A stretch of 64,000 bases of DNA from Phycisphaerales bacterium (GTDB taxonomy: Bacteria > Planctomycetota > Phycisphaerae > Phycisphaerales > UBA1924), in NCBI GenBank assembly GCA_017642965.1, contig JAEPOJ010000009.1, forward strand, positions 41,854 through 105,853, written 5' to 3'. This document shows, piece by piece, positions 1 to 8,611 of this stretch. The position numbers and the translations under genes were made by a program. Under the pieces are notes generated by a model that was given only the letters and a program-made list of their open reading frames with translations, was not told where the DNA came from and ran no database searches. Positions within the stretch are counted from its first letter, which is position 1. Every line of letters begins with the position of its first letter.

Positions 1-50
1 ATATGCCGATACCAGCCCCCAGACCGCAACGAAACAGGGAGCGTAACAGC

Positions 51-1493
51 ATGAGCCAGATCGGACCCTCGATCACGACCGCCTATCAGAAAATGGTAGG
101 TAACTGCCGGAACCTGCTCGAGTCGGGCCAGTACGACAGCGCCATCGCGATGCTCCACGAACTCCGAGAGCAGCAACCGCGCGATACCGCGGTCCTGCGC
201 ATGCTTGGGCATGCGTTGATGATGATCGACTTTCGTGACGAGGCCATCCGCCACCTCTCGTTCGCCTCCAAACTCGAGCCCAATAACGTGGACCTGCTCG
301 TTGATCTTTGCGGCGCGTACCGGCGCATCGATCAGATCGGCAAGGCGCATCAGGCCGTGGACAAGGCGCTCAAAGTCCGCCCCGGCTTCCCGCGGGCCGT
401 CATGGCCAAGGCACGCCTGCTCCAATCGCACGGCAACTCCGAGCAGGCATACGAGCACGTCAAGGCGACCCTCGAAGCACACAAGGACCCGGACGTGGTC
501 GCGGTGTTCGGGCAGCTTTGCCGGGAACTCAAGCGCCAGCACGAGGCGATCGATATCGTCCGCCAGACGCTCGAACGCGCGGATATGAGCCGCAACCAAC
601 GCCAGGACCTGCTCTTCTCCCTCGGGCACCTGCTCGATTCCGTCGGCGAATACGATGAGGCATTCGACTGCTTCGCCAAGGGCAACGGCATGAGCGCCGA
701 GTACCCCCAGTTCGAGTACGACAAGTGGGAGAGCAACTGGACAAGAGAGAAATACGACGCGATCCCGGAGAGCGACATCGATGGGTCGCGCTGCGTCTTT
801 ATCGTCGGCATGCCCCGTTCGGGCACCACGCTCACCGAACAGATCATCGCCTCCCACCCCAACGCCAACGGCATAGGTGAGGGCGACATGATCGATAAGT
901 TCACACGCAACCGCAAGACCGGTGACTTCGACAAGGCGTACGTCAACAAGGCGGGCGAGGCATACACCGAGATGCTCCGCAACACCTTCCCAGATCAGAA
1001 GAAGCACAAACGCATCTGCGACAAGATGCCCGAGAACTACTACTTCGCGGGTTTTATATCGCGTGCGCTCCCCGGTTCCAGGATCATCCACTGCAAGCGC
1101 AACCCGATCGACACCTGCCTATCGATCTACTTCCAGCGCTTCGGCCCCCGGATCGTCTACGCGACGGACCTGAGCAACTGCGCCCAGCAGTACCTGAGCT
1201 ACCTCAAGGCGGTCGATCACGTGCAGGACGTGCTCAAGATCGACATGCTCGACGTGCAATATGAGCAGACGACCTCCGAGCCAGAGCCGTCAATCCGGCG
1301 CATGCTCGACCACGTCGGGCTGCCCTTCGATGAGGCGTGCATGAACTTCCACAAGAGCAAGAAGTCGGTGCACACCGCCAGCGTGTCGCAGATCCGCCAG
1401 CCGCTCTACAAGACCTCCGCGAACCGGTGGAAGAACTACGAGAAGCACATTGCTCCGCTGATCGACAAGCTGGGCCATCTTGTCGATCAGTAA
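51..1493 (+). CDS. TPR-containing sulfotransferase family protein
   Basis: The protein has about 480 residues. The N-terminal 220 or so are helical repeats of TPR type, spaced at roughly 34 residues. The C-terminal half is a PAPS-dependent sulfotransferase domain: the 5'-phosphosulfate loop GMPRSGTTLTEQIIA lies near residues 252-266 and the 3'-phosphate motif CKRNPIDTCLSIYFQRF near 348-364. The family transfers sulfate from PAPS to a hydroxyl or amine on sugars or proteins; the acceptor cannot be read from sequence, and the TPR half probably binds a protein partner. The start at 51 is preferred over an in-frame ATG at 3 because GGGAG lies about 10 nt upstream; the frame is open to the window edge, so a longer form cannot be excluded. 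No signal peptide is seen. It converges on the OmpH-like gene. Confidence 0.85.
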   Translation: MSQIGPSITTAYQKMVGNCRNLLESGQYDSAIAMLHELREQQPRDTAVLRMLGHALMMIDFRDEAIRHLSFASKLEPNNVDLLVDLCGAYRRIDQIGKAHQAVDKALKVRPGFPRAVMAKARLLQSHGNSEQAYEHVKATLEAHKDPDVVAVFGQLCRELKRQHEAIDIVRQTLERADMSRNQRQDLLFSLGHLLDSVGEYDEAFDCFAKGNGMSAEYPQFEYDKWESNWTREKYDAIPESDIDGSRCVFIVGMPRSGTTLTEQIIASHPNANGIGEGDMIDKFTRNRKTGDFDKAYVNKAGEAYTEMLRNTFPDQKKHKRICDKMPENYYFAGFISRALPGSRIIHCKRNPIDTCLSIYFQRFGPRIVYATDLSNCAQQYLSYLKAVDHVQDVLKIDMLDVQYEQTTSEPEPSIRRMLDHVGLPFDEACMNFHKSKKSVHTASVSQIRQPLYKTSANRWKNYEKHIAPLIDKLGHLVDQ

Positions 1494-1514
1494 ACAAGTC
1501 GATCAGGAAGCAAT

Positions 1515-1541
1515 AAAAAACGCCCGCGCTGGCGCGGGCGT
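1515..1541 (-). terminator. Intrinsic terminator of the OmpH-like gene
   Basis: A near-perfect hairpin (stem CGCCCGCG/CGCGGGCG with a 4-nt loop) is followed on the minus strand by six T residues (1520-1515). It sits between two convergent genes and may work weakly on the plus strand as well. Confidence 0.85.
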
Positions 1542-1583
1542 CCTTTCATATGCAACTCGTCGGGTGCGATGCGGCCAGCGTGA

Positions 1584-2318
1584 TTACTCTTCGCCGCCCT
1601 CTTCGCCCGAGGCCGGCTCCGCGTTCTCGGCCGGCTCTTCGCTCTGCGCATCTTCCACGCCACCGTTGCTCGGGTCGATCAGCCCGGAATCGGCTTCGCC
1701 TTCGGGCGCGTCCTCGGGGTATCCCAGACGCACACGCAGCTGCTCGGTCAGGTCCGTCGCGGTGGGGGGCGTCACCAGCGGACGGGCGAGGATCTCCTGC
1801 GTGATCCCGGTGATCGTGTCGGTCTGGAGCAGCTCACCGTCTGCGCGGGTCGCGAAAACGAAGTCGTAGCCCTCCTCGGCCGCGATCTCGTTCGCAGCAG
1901 CGTAGATCTCCTGATACGCGCCGGCGATCTGGTTTGCGATCAGGCGCTGGTAGCCGGTGGTGGCCTCCTGGCTCTGATACTGGGCCTGGTTCTGCAAGGT
2001 CTGGTACTGCTGGTAGAGCGCCTGCGCGTTCTGGTCATCGGGCGTCATATTGCTCAGCTGCGTCTGCAGTGCCATCAGCTGCTGCTGCACCTGCTCCATC
2101 TGCGCATTGGTCGCGGTCTCATACTCCGCCCGCTGGGTCGTCATCTCGTCGGTGCTCAGGGCGCGGTCAACGAGCGCGAACACATCGATCGAGGCGAGGT
2201 TGCCGGTCTCAACACCGACGGTGCGGGTCGCGTGAGCCGCATTGTTCCAGCCGATCGCGCCGATCGTCGCGGTCAGGGCGAGGGCGCCGATCAGGGCGGC
2301 GTTCGTGGGGCGTTTCAT
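1584..2318 (-). CDS. OmpH/Skp-like periplasmic chaperone
   Basis: The protein has 244 residues. It begins with a basic start and a hydrophobic signal segment (about residues 1-24), followed by a long Gln/Glu-rich helical region (about 60-130) that looks like the coiled-coil arm of OmpH/Skp chaperones. The segment IASIDVFALVDRAL matches in style the family's initial IDVQKVL-type strand. The C-terminal 45 residues are acidic, Pro/Glu-rich and probably disordered, which is unusual for Skp. Skp-family proteins hold unfolded outer-membrane proteins in the periplasm. An upstream in-frame start at 2345 would place the signal peptide internally, so the ATG at 2318 was chosen. The gene is divergent from the M29 aminopeptidase and ends at a strong terminator. 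Confidence 0.7.
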   Translation of the reverse strand: MKRPTNAALIGALALTATIGAIGWNNAAHATRTVGVETGNLASIDVFALVDRALSTDEMTTQRAEYETATNAQMEQVQQQLMALQTQLSNMTPDDQNAQALYQQYQTLQNQAQYQSQEATTGYQRLIANQIAGAYQEIYAAANEIAAEEGYDFVFATRADGELLQTDTITGITQEILARPLVTPPTATDLTEQLRVRLGYPEDAPEGEADSGLIDPSNGGVEDAQSEEPAENAEPASGEEGGEE

Positions 2319-2467
2319 GGTCTTACTCTCAGTCTGCCCATGCATGATTCAGGGCGGGTTTGGGGTCCGTGTATATACTTGAATCTCACAGAACAATACG
2401 GGCCCGGGGGGTGTCTGTGTTCAGTCCGCACCGAATTCCCGCGATCCCACGCCAGGAGAGCCGCTGC

Positions 2468-3613
2468 ATGCGCGATCAACGCCTCGATAAACTCGCCGAC
2501 ATCCTCGTCCGTTATTCCACCAAAGTGAAAAAGGGCGATCTCGTCGAGATCGGGGCGGACCCCGTGGCCATGCCGCTCGTCGAAGCGGTCTACGAGGCGG
2601 TCCTCAAGGCGGGAGGGCACCCGTTCTGGAAGCTCAAAAGCTCTTCACTCGCGGACATCCTCTACGAGCACGCGAGCGATGAGCAGCTCGATTACCTGAG
2701 CCCGATCGATCAGTTCACCAACGAGACGATCGATGTCTCGATCGGGCTCTGGGTGGACAACAACACCAAGGCCTTCTCGCGCGTCGACCCCGCCAAGCTT
2801 GCTCGCCGCCGCCTCGCGACCGCCCCGAACATGAAGACCGTCCTCAACCGTGCAGCAGAGGGCAAGATGCGCTGGACGGGGACGATGTACCCGACCAACG
2901 GGGCCGCCCAGGACGCGGAGATGTCCCTGGCGCAGTATGAGAAGTTCGTGTTCGAAGCCGGGCTCCTGCACCTTTCAGATCCCGTCGCGGCGTGGGAGCA
3001 GATCCACGTGCGCCAGCAGCGCGTGTGCGATTACCTCGCAACGAAGAACGAGCTGCATTTCAAGGCGCCGGCCGGCAAGGACCACGACGGCACCGATCTG
3101 CGTGTCAACATCGACACGAGCAAGTCCATCTGGGTCAACTGCTCCGGGGGCGAGAACTTCCCAGACGGCGAGGTCTTCTGCGGCCCGCAGGGCGCGGATG
3201 GTCATGTGAACTACACATTCCCCGGCGTCTACAACGGACGCGAAGTGGACGGGATCCGTCTTGAGTTCAAGGACGGTCGCGTCGTCGACGCGAGCGCGAA
3301 GAAGAACGAGGAGTTCCTCATCGCGATGCTCGATCAGGACGAGGGCGCCCGCGTCATGGGTGAGATCGCGATCGGCACGAACTACTCCATCAAGGAGTTC
3401 TCCAAGAACACCCTCTTCGACGAGAAGATCGGCGGCACCTTCCACGCGGCGTGCGGCATGGGATACCCCGAATCCGGGTCCTTCAACGAGTCCGCGTTGC
3501 ACTGGGATATGGTCTGCGATCTGCGAGATGGAGGCGAGATCAGCGCCGACGGCGAGGTCTTCCATAAGGACGGCAAGTTCCTGCGTGATGGGTGGCCGTG
3601 CGCTGCCGAGTAA
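2468..3613 (+). CDS. M29-family metallo-aminopeptidase
   Basis: The 381-residue protein matches the thermophilic aminopeptidase (AmpS/PepS, M29) family over its whole length. The N-terminal strand GDLVEIGADPVAMPLVEAVY is typical. The C-terminal metal-site region shows GEIAIGTNYSI, an FHAACGMGYPES segment and an HWD triplet (ALHWDMV), which supply the Glu/His/Asp metal ligands known from the family. These cytosolic enzymes release N-terminal residues from peptides using two metal ions. The start at 2468 is supported by CAGGAGA about 10 nt upstream; the longer frame from 2360 adds a segment unlike the family. No signal peptide is seen. It is transcribed alone, divergent from the OmpH-like gene. 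Confidence 0.88.
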   Translation: MRDQRLDKLADILVRYSTKVKKGDLVEIGADPVAMPLVEAVYEAVLKAGGHPFWKLKSSSLADILYEHASDEQLDYLSPIDQFTNETIDVSIGLWVDNNTKAFSRVDPAKLARRRLATAPNMKTVLNRAAEGKMRWTGTMYPTNGAAQDAEMSLAQYEKFVFEAGLLHLSDPVAAWEQIHVRQQRVCDYLATKNELHFKAPAGKDHDGTDLRVNIDTSKSIWVNCSGGENFPDGEVFCGPQGADGHVNYTFPGVYNGREVDGIRLEFKDGRVVDASAKKNEEFLIAMLDQDEGARVMGEIAIGTNYSIKEFSKNTLFDEKIGGTFHAACGMGYPESGSFNESALHWDMVCDLRDGGEISADGEVFHKDGKFLRDGWPCAAE

Positions 3614-4024
3614 TCAAAGGCGTCGCAACCGGACCACCCGACGAGCCGCGATCGAGTCCACATCAACCCCGCATTCCGGGCAGATAGTGGGGCGGGGCAA
3701 CCGCTCGACATCGTACCCGCAGAACGAGCAGTGCCCGCTCGGTGTGACGGCGCGGGGGTGCTGCTCAAGGATCGCGTCCCAGATCGAGCGGATCGAGTCC
3801 TGCGCGATCCGCCACTCCAGCTCGTTCTGCGTCTCGATGAGAATCAGGAACCGCGGTGGCTTGGCGCCTTCGATCTGGGAATGAGGCGTTTTCTCCTCAT
3901 TCTCCACCTCGACCGCCTTCACCCCACGCAGAGATAGCCCGTAGAGGATCTGGGCCACATCATCGCGAGTATCGGCGCTGGTGATGATGCGATCTTTGTA
4001 CGGGCTCGGGTCTGTCTTGCGCAC
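3614..4024 (-). CDS. Small zinc-ribbon protein
   Basis: The protein has about 136 residues. The C-terminus holds a two-CxxC zinc ribbon (CSFCGYDVERLP then CPECG), a pattern found again in the 17589-17894 gene of this window. The first 80 residues form an alpha/beta segment with an LSLRGVKAVEVE stretch that loosely recalls DUF2007-type domains; this is weak. No function can be assigned. The frame can start at a TTG (4042), but a GTG at 4024 with a TATCCT hexamer 5 nt upstream on the minus strand suggests a leaderless start there; no Shine-Dalgarno is visible for either. It is divergent from rsmH and convergent, immediately adjacent, with the M29 gene. Confidence 0.65.
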   Translation of the reverse strand: MRKTDPSPYKDRIITSADTRDDVAQILYGLSLRGVKAVEVENEEKTPHSQIEGAKPPRFLILIETQNELEWRIAQDSIRSIWDAILEQHPRAVTPSGHCSFCGYDVERLPRPTICPECGVDVDSIAARRVVRLRRL

Positions 4025-4029
4025 CCCTG

Positions 4030-4058
4030 AGGATAGCGACAACCCGCCCGTCTATCCT
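4030..4058. promoter_or_regulatory. Divergent leaderless promoter pair (zinc-ribbon gene / rsmH)
   Basis: AGGATA (4030-4035, reading TATCCT on the minus strand) lies 5 nt from the GTG of the zinc-ribbon gene, and TATCCT (4053-4058) lies 6 nt from the rsmH ATG. The two hexamers are 17 nt apart, so each falls at the -35 position of the other. Neither gene has a Shine-Dalgarno sequence. Confidence 0.45.
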
Positions 4059-4064
4059 CACCCC

Positions 4065-5009
4065 ATGGGCGACGAACTCACCCACATCCCGGTCCTACCC
4101 AGCGAGGTCATCGAGCTGCTCGATCCCCAGCCGGGGCAGGTGTATGTCGACTGCACCGCCGGTCTGGGGGGGCACGCATGCATGGTCGCCGAGCACCTCG
4201 GGCCCGAGGGCACGATCGTTCTCAACGACATGGACCAAGGGAATCTTGATCTTGCTAAGGCCAGCGTTGCCAGCACCTTGCGTCCGGATGACCCCGGCTC
4301 GGCGAGGGTCCACGCGATCCGAGGAAACTTCTCCGAGCTGCCCAGGGCCTTGGGCGAGCTTGGGCTCCAAGCGGACATGGTTCTTGCGGATCTGGGGTTC
4401 GCAAGCACGCAGGTCGACGACCCGGAGCGGGGGCTGAGCTTCCGTTTCTCGGGCCCCCTCGACATGCGGCTCGACCCCTCCATGCCGATCACCGCCGAGG
4501 AACTGGTCAACACCCTCCCGGAACGGGAGCTGGCCCAGATCATCTTCCGGTACGGCGAGGACAAATCCGCGAGAAGGATCGCGTCAAAACTTGTTGCTGC
4601 TCGGGAGGTTGAGCCGATTACAACGACTGATCGGCTTGCCGAGATCGTGCGTTCGGCGATCCCCGGCCCGCGCGGCAGTATCAATCCAGCGACGAAGACC
4701 TTCCAGGCACTTCGCATCGCGGTCAACGACGAACTGGGCAGCCTTGACGCGCTGCTCCGATCGATCGGGATCGCGCTCAAGAAGAACCGAGGGGGCAATC
4801 CGAGCTGGATCGCTCCTGGCGCTCGTGTAGGGATCATCGCGTTCCACTCGCTCGAGGACCGCCCCGTCAAACGGGCAGTTGGCGAATGGACAAGCAACGA
4901 CTGGGGCGAGTCGATCACACGCAAGCCGATCGAGGCCACAGACGCCGAGATCGCGAGCAACCCGCGGGCACGCTCGGCCAAGCTCCGCGGGATCAGGGCG
5001 AGTCAATGA
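4065..5009 (+). CDS. rsmH: 16S rRNA (cytosine(1402)-N4)-methyltransferase RsmH
   Basis: The protein has 314 residues, matching the usual RsmH length of about 313. It opens with HIPVLPSEVIELL and the SAM-binding VDCTAGLGGHA loop, continues with the DLGFASTQVDDPERGLSFR block and the INPATKTFQALRIAVN motif, and ends with FHSLEDRPVKR. All are diagnostic for RsmH, which methylates C1402 of 16S rRNA in the ribosomal P site. The ATG at 4065 is chosen over longer frames because the conserved N-terminus starts there; a TATCCT box 6 nt upstream suggests a leaderless mRNA. It is the first gene of a reduced division cluster, as in many bacteria, but no mraZ precedes it. Confidence 0.97.
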   Translation: MGDELTHIPVLPSEVIELLDPQPGQVYVDCTAGLGGHACMVAEHLGPEGTIVLNDMDQGNLDLAKASVASTLRPDDPGSARVHAIRGNFSELPRALGELGLQADMVLADLGFASTQVDDPERGLSFRFSGPLDMRLDPSMPITAEELVNTLPERELAQIIFRYGEDKSARRIASKLVAAREVEPITTTDRLAEIVRSAIPGPRGSINPATKTFQALRIAVNDELGSLDALLRSIGIALKKNRGGNPSWIAPGARVGIIAFHSLEDRPVKRAVGEWTSNDWGESITRKPIEATDAEIASNPRARSAKLRGIRASQ

Positions 5010-5131
5010 CGCGCCCGCCTCAACCGATCGGTGTGTGAGAACACACTCATCGTCTTCATGATTTCTGAATGCGTAGCGCCAGGGATTCGGCACTACGCTC
5101 AACGATGGCATCACTCGGCAAGGAAGCGGCT

Positions 5132-5917
5132 GTGACCAAAGAAAGCAAGCTCGCGCTCATCATCGGATTCGTCCTCGTGCTCGTCGTCGGCGTGCTCGTC
5201 AGCGATCACTTCTCGCAGGCCAACAAGATGTCGCACGACACCATCTCCCCGGAAGAGGGGGCGACGCGCACGCCCATCGCTTCGTTGGGCGATCGCGAGA
5301 CCCAGGCCATCAACGACGCCTTCGCACACGTGCAGGCGCCCACCCGATCCGCATCGAACGAGTCGAGCAGCACGCCGCAGGACACGTTCGAGCCGATCGC
5401 GATCGACAACACGAACCCGCGGTCCATACTCGATAACGCGATCGACTACGCACGCAACACAAAGCTGCCGCAAGCAGCCAGCACCATCGAGAAACGAGAA
5501 GAGCGTGCACCTGAACCATCGCGCCTCCCCGAACCGCAGTACCATGCGTACACGGTGCAGTCCGGGGATACCCTCATCGGGATCGCGCGGCGTCTGCTCG
5601 GCGATGGCGATCGGTACACAGAAATAGAGGCACTCAACGCCGACCAGCTCGGCCCGGACCTGGTCATCACCATCGGGATGACGCTCAAGCTCCCCCCCGA
5701 CGCGACCATTATCACGCTCGGCTCACGCGAATCGAAGCCTACGACGCACAGCCGCGGTGAACGGTCCTACACCGTGAAGCCGGGCGACACGCTGGGCGAG
5801 ATCGCCTTCAAGCTGCTCGGGACCTCGAAGAGGATGGACGAGATCGTCGAGCTCAACGGGCTTGACAGCGCCGATACCATCTTCGTCGGCATGGCGCTCA
5901 AGATCCCCGCCAAGTAA
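5132..5917 (+). CDS. Membrane-anchored protein with two LysM domains
   Basis: The protein has about 261 residues: a short cytoplasmic tail, one transmembrane helix (ALIIGFVLVLVVGVLVSDHF, about residues 7-26), a low-complexity linker of about 110 residues, then two LysM peptidoglycan-binding repeats (YTVQSGDTLIGIARRLLG near 139 and YTVKPGDTLGEIAFKLLG near 212). It probably sits in the cytoplasmic membrane and binds cell-wall peptidoglycan. A GTG at 5132 is preferred because AAGGAAG lies 5 nt upstream; an in-frame ATG at 5105 is an alternative. Its place between rsmH and the FtsL-like gene is unusual and suggests a role in septal wall synthesis. Confidence 0.85.
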   Translation: MTKESKLALIIGFVLVLVVGVLVSDHFSQANKMSHDTISPEEGATRTPIASLGDRETQAINDAFAHVQAPTRSASNESSSTPQDTFEPIAIDNTNPRSILDNAIDYARNTKLPQAASTIEKREERAPEPSRLPEPQYHAYTVQSGDTLIGIARRLLGDGDRYTEIEALNADQLGPDLVITIGMTLKLPPDATIITLGSRESKPTTHSRGERSYTVKPGDTLGEIAFKLLGTSKRMDEIVELNGLDSADTIFVGMALKIPAK

Positions 5918-5953
5918 CCACACCACGCCCGCCCCGACCGATCGGATACCGCC

Positions 5954-6349
5954 GTGTTTGCCAAGTTCGTTGTGCTCATCCTGGTCTTCGGAGCCACCGG
6001 CGTCGGTGTGCTGTCCGTCCGCCAGTCGCGCCTGCAGAGCGTGCATGAGATGGCCGAGTCGCGGCACCGCTCGCTGCAGCTCAGCGAGAAGGCGGGCGAG
6101 ATCCGCACCCTGATCGTCAGGGCGTGCACCCCGCAGCGGATCCACGCCCTGCTCGAGACGCATGGCGAGTTCGTGCCCGCGTCGAAAGCGCCCGCGCAGA
6201 TCAAGCTCATGCAGCGTGGTCTCGAACGCGAGCAAGCTGTCGCGCTGCCCATCGAGAAGACAGAACCGGTCAAGGACGTACAGCTCGAAGACGGCTCACT
6301 CGTGTTTACGCTCGAAGACGGAACACGCGTGGTCTTTGTCAGAGAGTAA
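5954..6349 (+). CDS. FtsL-like bitopic membrane protein
   Basis: The protein has 131 residues: an N-terminal transmembrane helix (FVVLILVFGATGVGVLSV), a short helical Arg/Gln/Glu-rich stretch (about 25-60) that could form a coiled coil, and a C-terminal region ending in LEDGTRVVFVRE. Size, topology and position directly before the class B penicillin-binding protein fit FtsL, the divisome scaffold that pairs with FtsB; FtsL sequences are poorly conserved, so the call rests on context and shape. The start is a GTG with no clear Shine-Dalgarno. The gene follows the LysM gene by about 36 nt. Confidence 0.55.
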   Translation: MFAKFVVLILVFGATGVGVLSVRQSRLQSVHEMAESRHRSLQLSEKAGEIRTLIVRACTPQRIHALLETHGEFVPASKAPAQIKLMQRGLEREQAVALPIEKTEPVKDVQLEDGSLVFTLEDGTRVVFVRE

Positions 6350-6382
6350 CAGGCCCAGTCAACCGCGAGAGGAAGGATCCAA

Positions 6383-8425
6383 ATGGCGAGTGATCGCGAT
6401 GCGCTGATGAGTTCCGCCGTGAACACGATGACAATCGACCAGCGAGGAATCTTCATCGCGTGGCTCATCCGCATCGGTGTGCTCCTCGCGCTCGTCATCG
6501 TCGTCGCGAGAGTCCTGCAGCTGCAGATCTCGCCAAGCACAGATCTGAGATCGTTCGTCGAGTCACGCACCAGCACCAGCCCGCTCGGTGCAACCCGAGG
6601 CGACCTGCTCGATCGGCGTGGGCGCACGCTCGCCACGACCCGCATGGGCTACCGCGTCATCGTGGACCCGGAGGGGCTCCGCAAAGCCATGCAGCGCGAC
6701 AGCACCCTGCTCGATCGTGAGATCGTGACCCTCAGCGGTGTGCTCACCACACCCGCGGACCAGTTCGCGCCGCAGATCATCCAGAAGATCGTCCGCAACG
6801 AGCAGATCCAATCCGGCGCGACAAAGGATGCCGAATCGCCCGTGGTCTCGCGATATCTCCGCATCGGTGAGGTGCTCAATCAGGAACAGGCGGAAAAGCT
6901 CAGAGAACTCAAGGCCGCGGGCAAGCTCCCGGCCATCACCATCGAGCACGAGCCGGTTCGTGAACAGACAAGCGCCGAACTGCTCGGCCCGATCGTCGGC
7001 AAGGTCGCCTTCGCAGAAAACGCAACCTCGCGATCGGGCGTGCTCGGCGCAGAGAAGCTCTTCGATGCCCAGCTCAAAGGCGAGGACGGCTCGCTGACCT
7101 ACGTCCGCGACGCGAGCGGGCGCCCGCTGTGGATCGAGCGCGGTGCATGGGTCGATGCGGACCGTGGGCAGGACGTCCGCCTGAGCATCGATATCGAGAT
7201 CCAGCGGATCGTGCGCGACCATCTCATCTGGGGCATGGAGCAGGCAGACGCGGCAGGCGGACGGGCGATCGTCATCAACCCGCACACGGGCGAGATTCTC
7301 GCCATGACGGATCACCTCCGCGAGATCCCGAACCTCGCCGAGGTCCCGTGGTGGGATCCCGACTCCGATACGCCACGCCCTGTGCTGCCACCCGTCGATG
7401 AGCAGCCCCGTTACAAAGTCCTGCGCGACGACCCGATGCGCTCGAAGGAGCCCGCGCTGGCGCACAACCGCGTGCTCGAAGACGTGTACGAGCCCGGATC
7501 TACGTTCAAGCCATTCGCATGGACCCTCGCAAAGACCAAAGGACTCCTGCCCGACGATGAGGTCCTCAAGATCGATCAGCGTGCGATGTACACCGACTAT
7601 GGCCGGCGCATCGAGGATGTGTACAGCTACGACGACCTCGATAACTGGGATGCCGTCATCCGGTACTCGTCCAACATAGGTATGTATCACGCGACCTCGC
7701 GCCTGAGCTTCGAGGACCTCCGAGGCATGGTCAAGGCGCTCGGTTTCGGCGCGCCGACCGGTATCGGTCTGGGTGGCGAGGCCTCCGGCCTGGTCACGAG
7801 CCAGCGGGACTGGACAGACTACACCCAGACATCGGTCGGCATGGGCTACGAGGTTGCCGTCACACCGATCCAGATGGCCCGCGCCTTCAGTGTGTTCGCA
7901 CGCGAAGGTGAACTCGCCGGCACGCTCCCGCAGATCCGCCTCACCGCGGTCGGCAATGAGCAGAAGCGGGGGATGCTCGGTTCGCACGCGATCGTCGAGC
8001 GGATCTTCTCTCCCGAAGCCGCCCAGCGTGTGATCAAGCCCATGACCACCGTGGCCGAGCGGATGGACAGGACGATGCAGCGCCAGTACCCGGACCTGCC
8101 AGAACCGCGATACACGATGTTCGGCAAGTCCGGCACCTCGCTGATCGCCATGGTCCCGCCCGAGCCCGGGCTGATTTCACCCAAGGGCGGACGTGCGTAC
8201 TTTGAGAAGCAGCACCACTCCAGCTTCCTCGTGGCCGCGCCGGCGAGCGATCCGCAGATTGTCGTGCTGGTTGTGCTCGACGATATCGGACCTGAGCGTG
8301 TACGCAATCGCAAGCACTACGGCTCGTGGGTCGCCGGCCCGGTCGTCCGCAGGATCGTCGAGGACACGCTCCCATACCTGAATGTGCCGTCGGATATCGA
8401 ACAGAATCCGAGTATTCAGGAGTGA
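6383..8425 (+). CDS. ftsI: Class B penicillin-binding protein (FtsI/SpoVD-like transpeptidase)
   Basis: The 680-residue protein has one N-terminal transmembrane helix (about 24-46), a PBP dimerisation domain beginning at the ATRGDLLDRRGRTLA motif, and a C-terminal transpeptidase domain. The three active-site motifs are present: SxxK as STFK (Ser near 373), SxN as SSN (near 429-431) and KSG (near 582-584). It would cross-link peptidoglycan at the septum, with the active domain in the periplasm. The start has a strong ribosome-binding site (GAGGAAGG). Context (rsmH, LysM, FtsL-like, this gene) supports FtsI rather than the elongation PBP2. No mur, mraY or ftsW gene follows, so the dcw cluster is cut short here. 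Confidence 0.93.
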   Translation: MASDRDALMSSAVNTMTIDQRGIFIAWLIRIGVLLALVIVVARVLQLQISPSTDLRSFVESRTSTSPLGATRGDLLDRRGRTLATTRMGYRVIVDPEGLRKAMQRDSTLLDREIVTLSGVLTTPADQFAPQIIQKIVRNEQIQSGATKDAESPVVSRYLRIGEVLNQEQAEKLRELKAAGKLPAITIEHEPVREQTSAELLGPIVGKVAFAENATSRSGVLGAEKLFDAQLKGEDGSLTYVRDASGRPLWIERGAWVDADRGQDVRLSIDIEIQRIVRDHLIWGMEQADAAGGRAIVINPHTGEILAMTDHLREIPNLAEVPWWDPDSDTPRPVLPPVDEQPRYKVLRDDPMRSKEPALAHNRVLEDVYEPGSTFKPFAWTLAKTKGLLPDDEVLKIDQRAMYTDYGRRIEDVYSYDDLDNWDAVIRYSSNIGMYHATSRLSFEDLRGMVKALGFGAPTGIGLGGEASGLVTSQRDWTDYTQTSVGMGYEVAVTPIQMARAFSVFAREGELAGTLPQIRLTAVGNEQKRGMLGSHAIVERIFSPEAAQRVIKPMTTVAERMDRTMQRQYPDLPEPRYTMFGKSGTSLIAMVPPEPGLISPKGGRAYFEKQHHSSFLVAAPASDPQIVVLVVLDDIGPERVRNRKHYGSWVAGPVVRRIVEDTLPYLNVPSDIEQNPSIQE

Positions 8426-8498
8426 GTCCGTATAGCCTCTTTCGTGGATTTCCGTCCTGAGAATGGGTGTTTTTTGCGATTCACTCCCGCAAAACGCT

Positions 8499-8527
8499 TT
8501 GTTCTGGGAAGTTCTTTCGTGTATGCT
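8499..8527 (+). promoter_or_regulatory. Sigma70-like promoter for the first exported paralogue
   Basis: TTGTTC (8499-8504), a 17-nt spacer and TATGCT (8522-8527) lie about 85 nt before the start codon at 8612. The spacing is ideal, and the upstream region is less GC-rich than the surrounding coding DNA. Confidence 0.6.
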
Positions 8528-8611
8528 CTGACATTGGAACAGAACCGTTTTACTCGCTGGGGGTCGGCGTTGATGCCCGATGCGAGCCGCGGAACTCTAC
8601 GGAGCAGAGAT

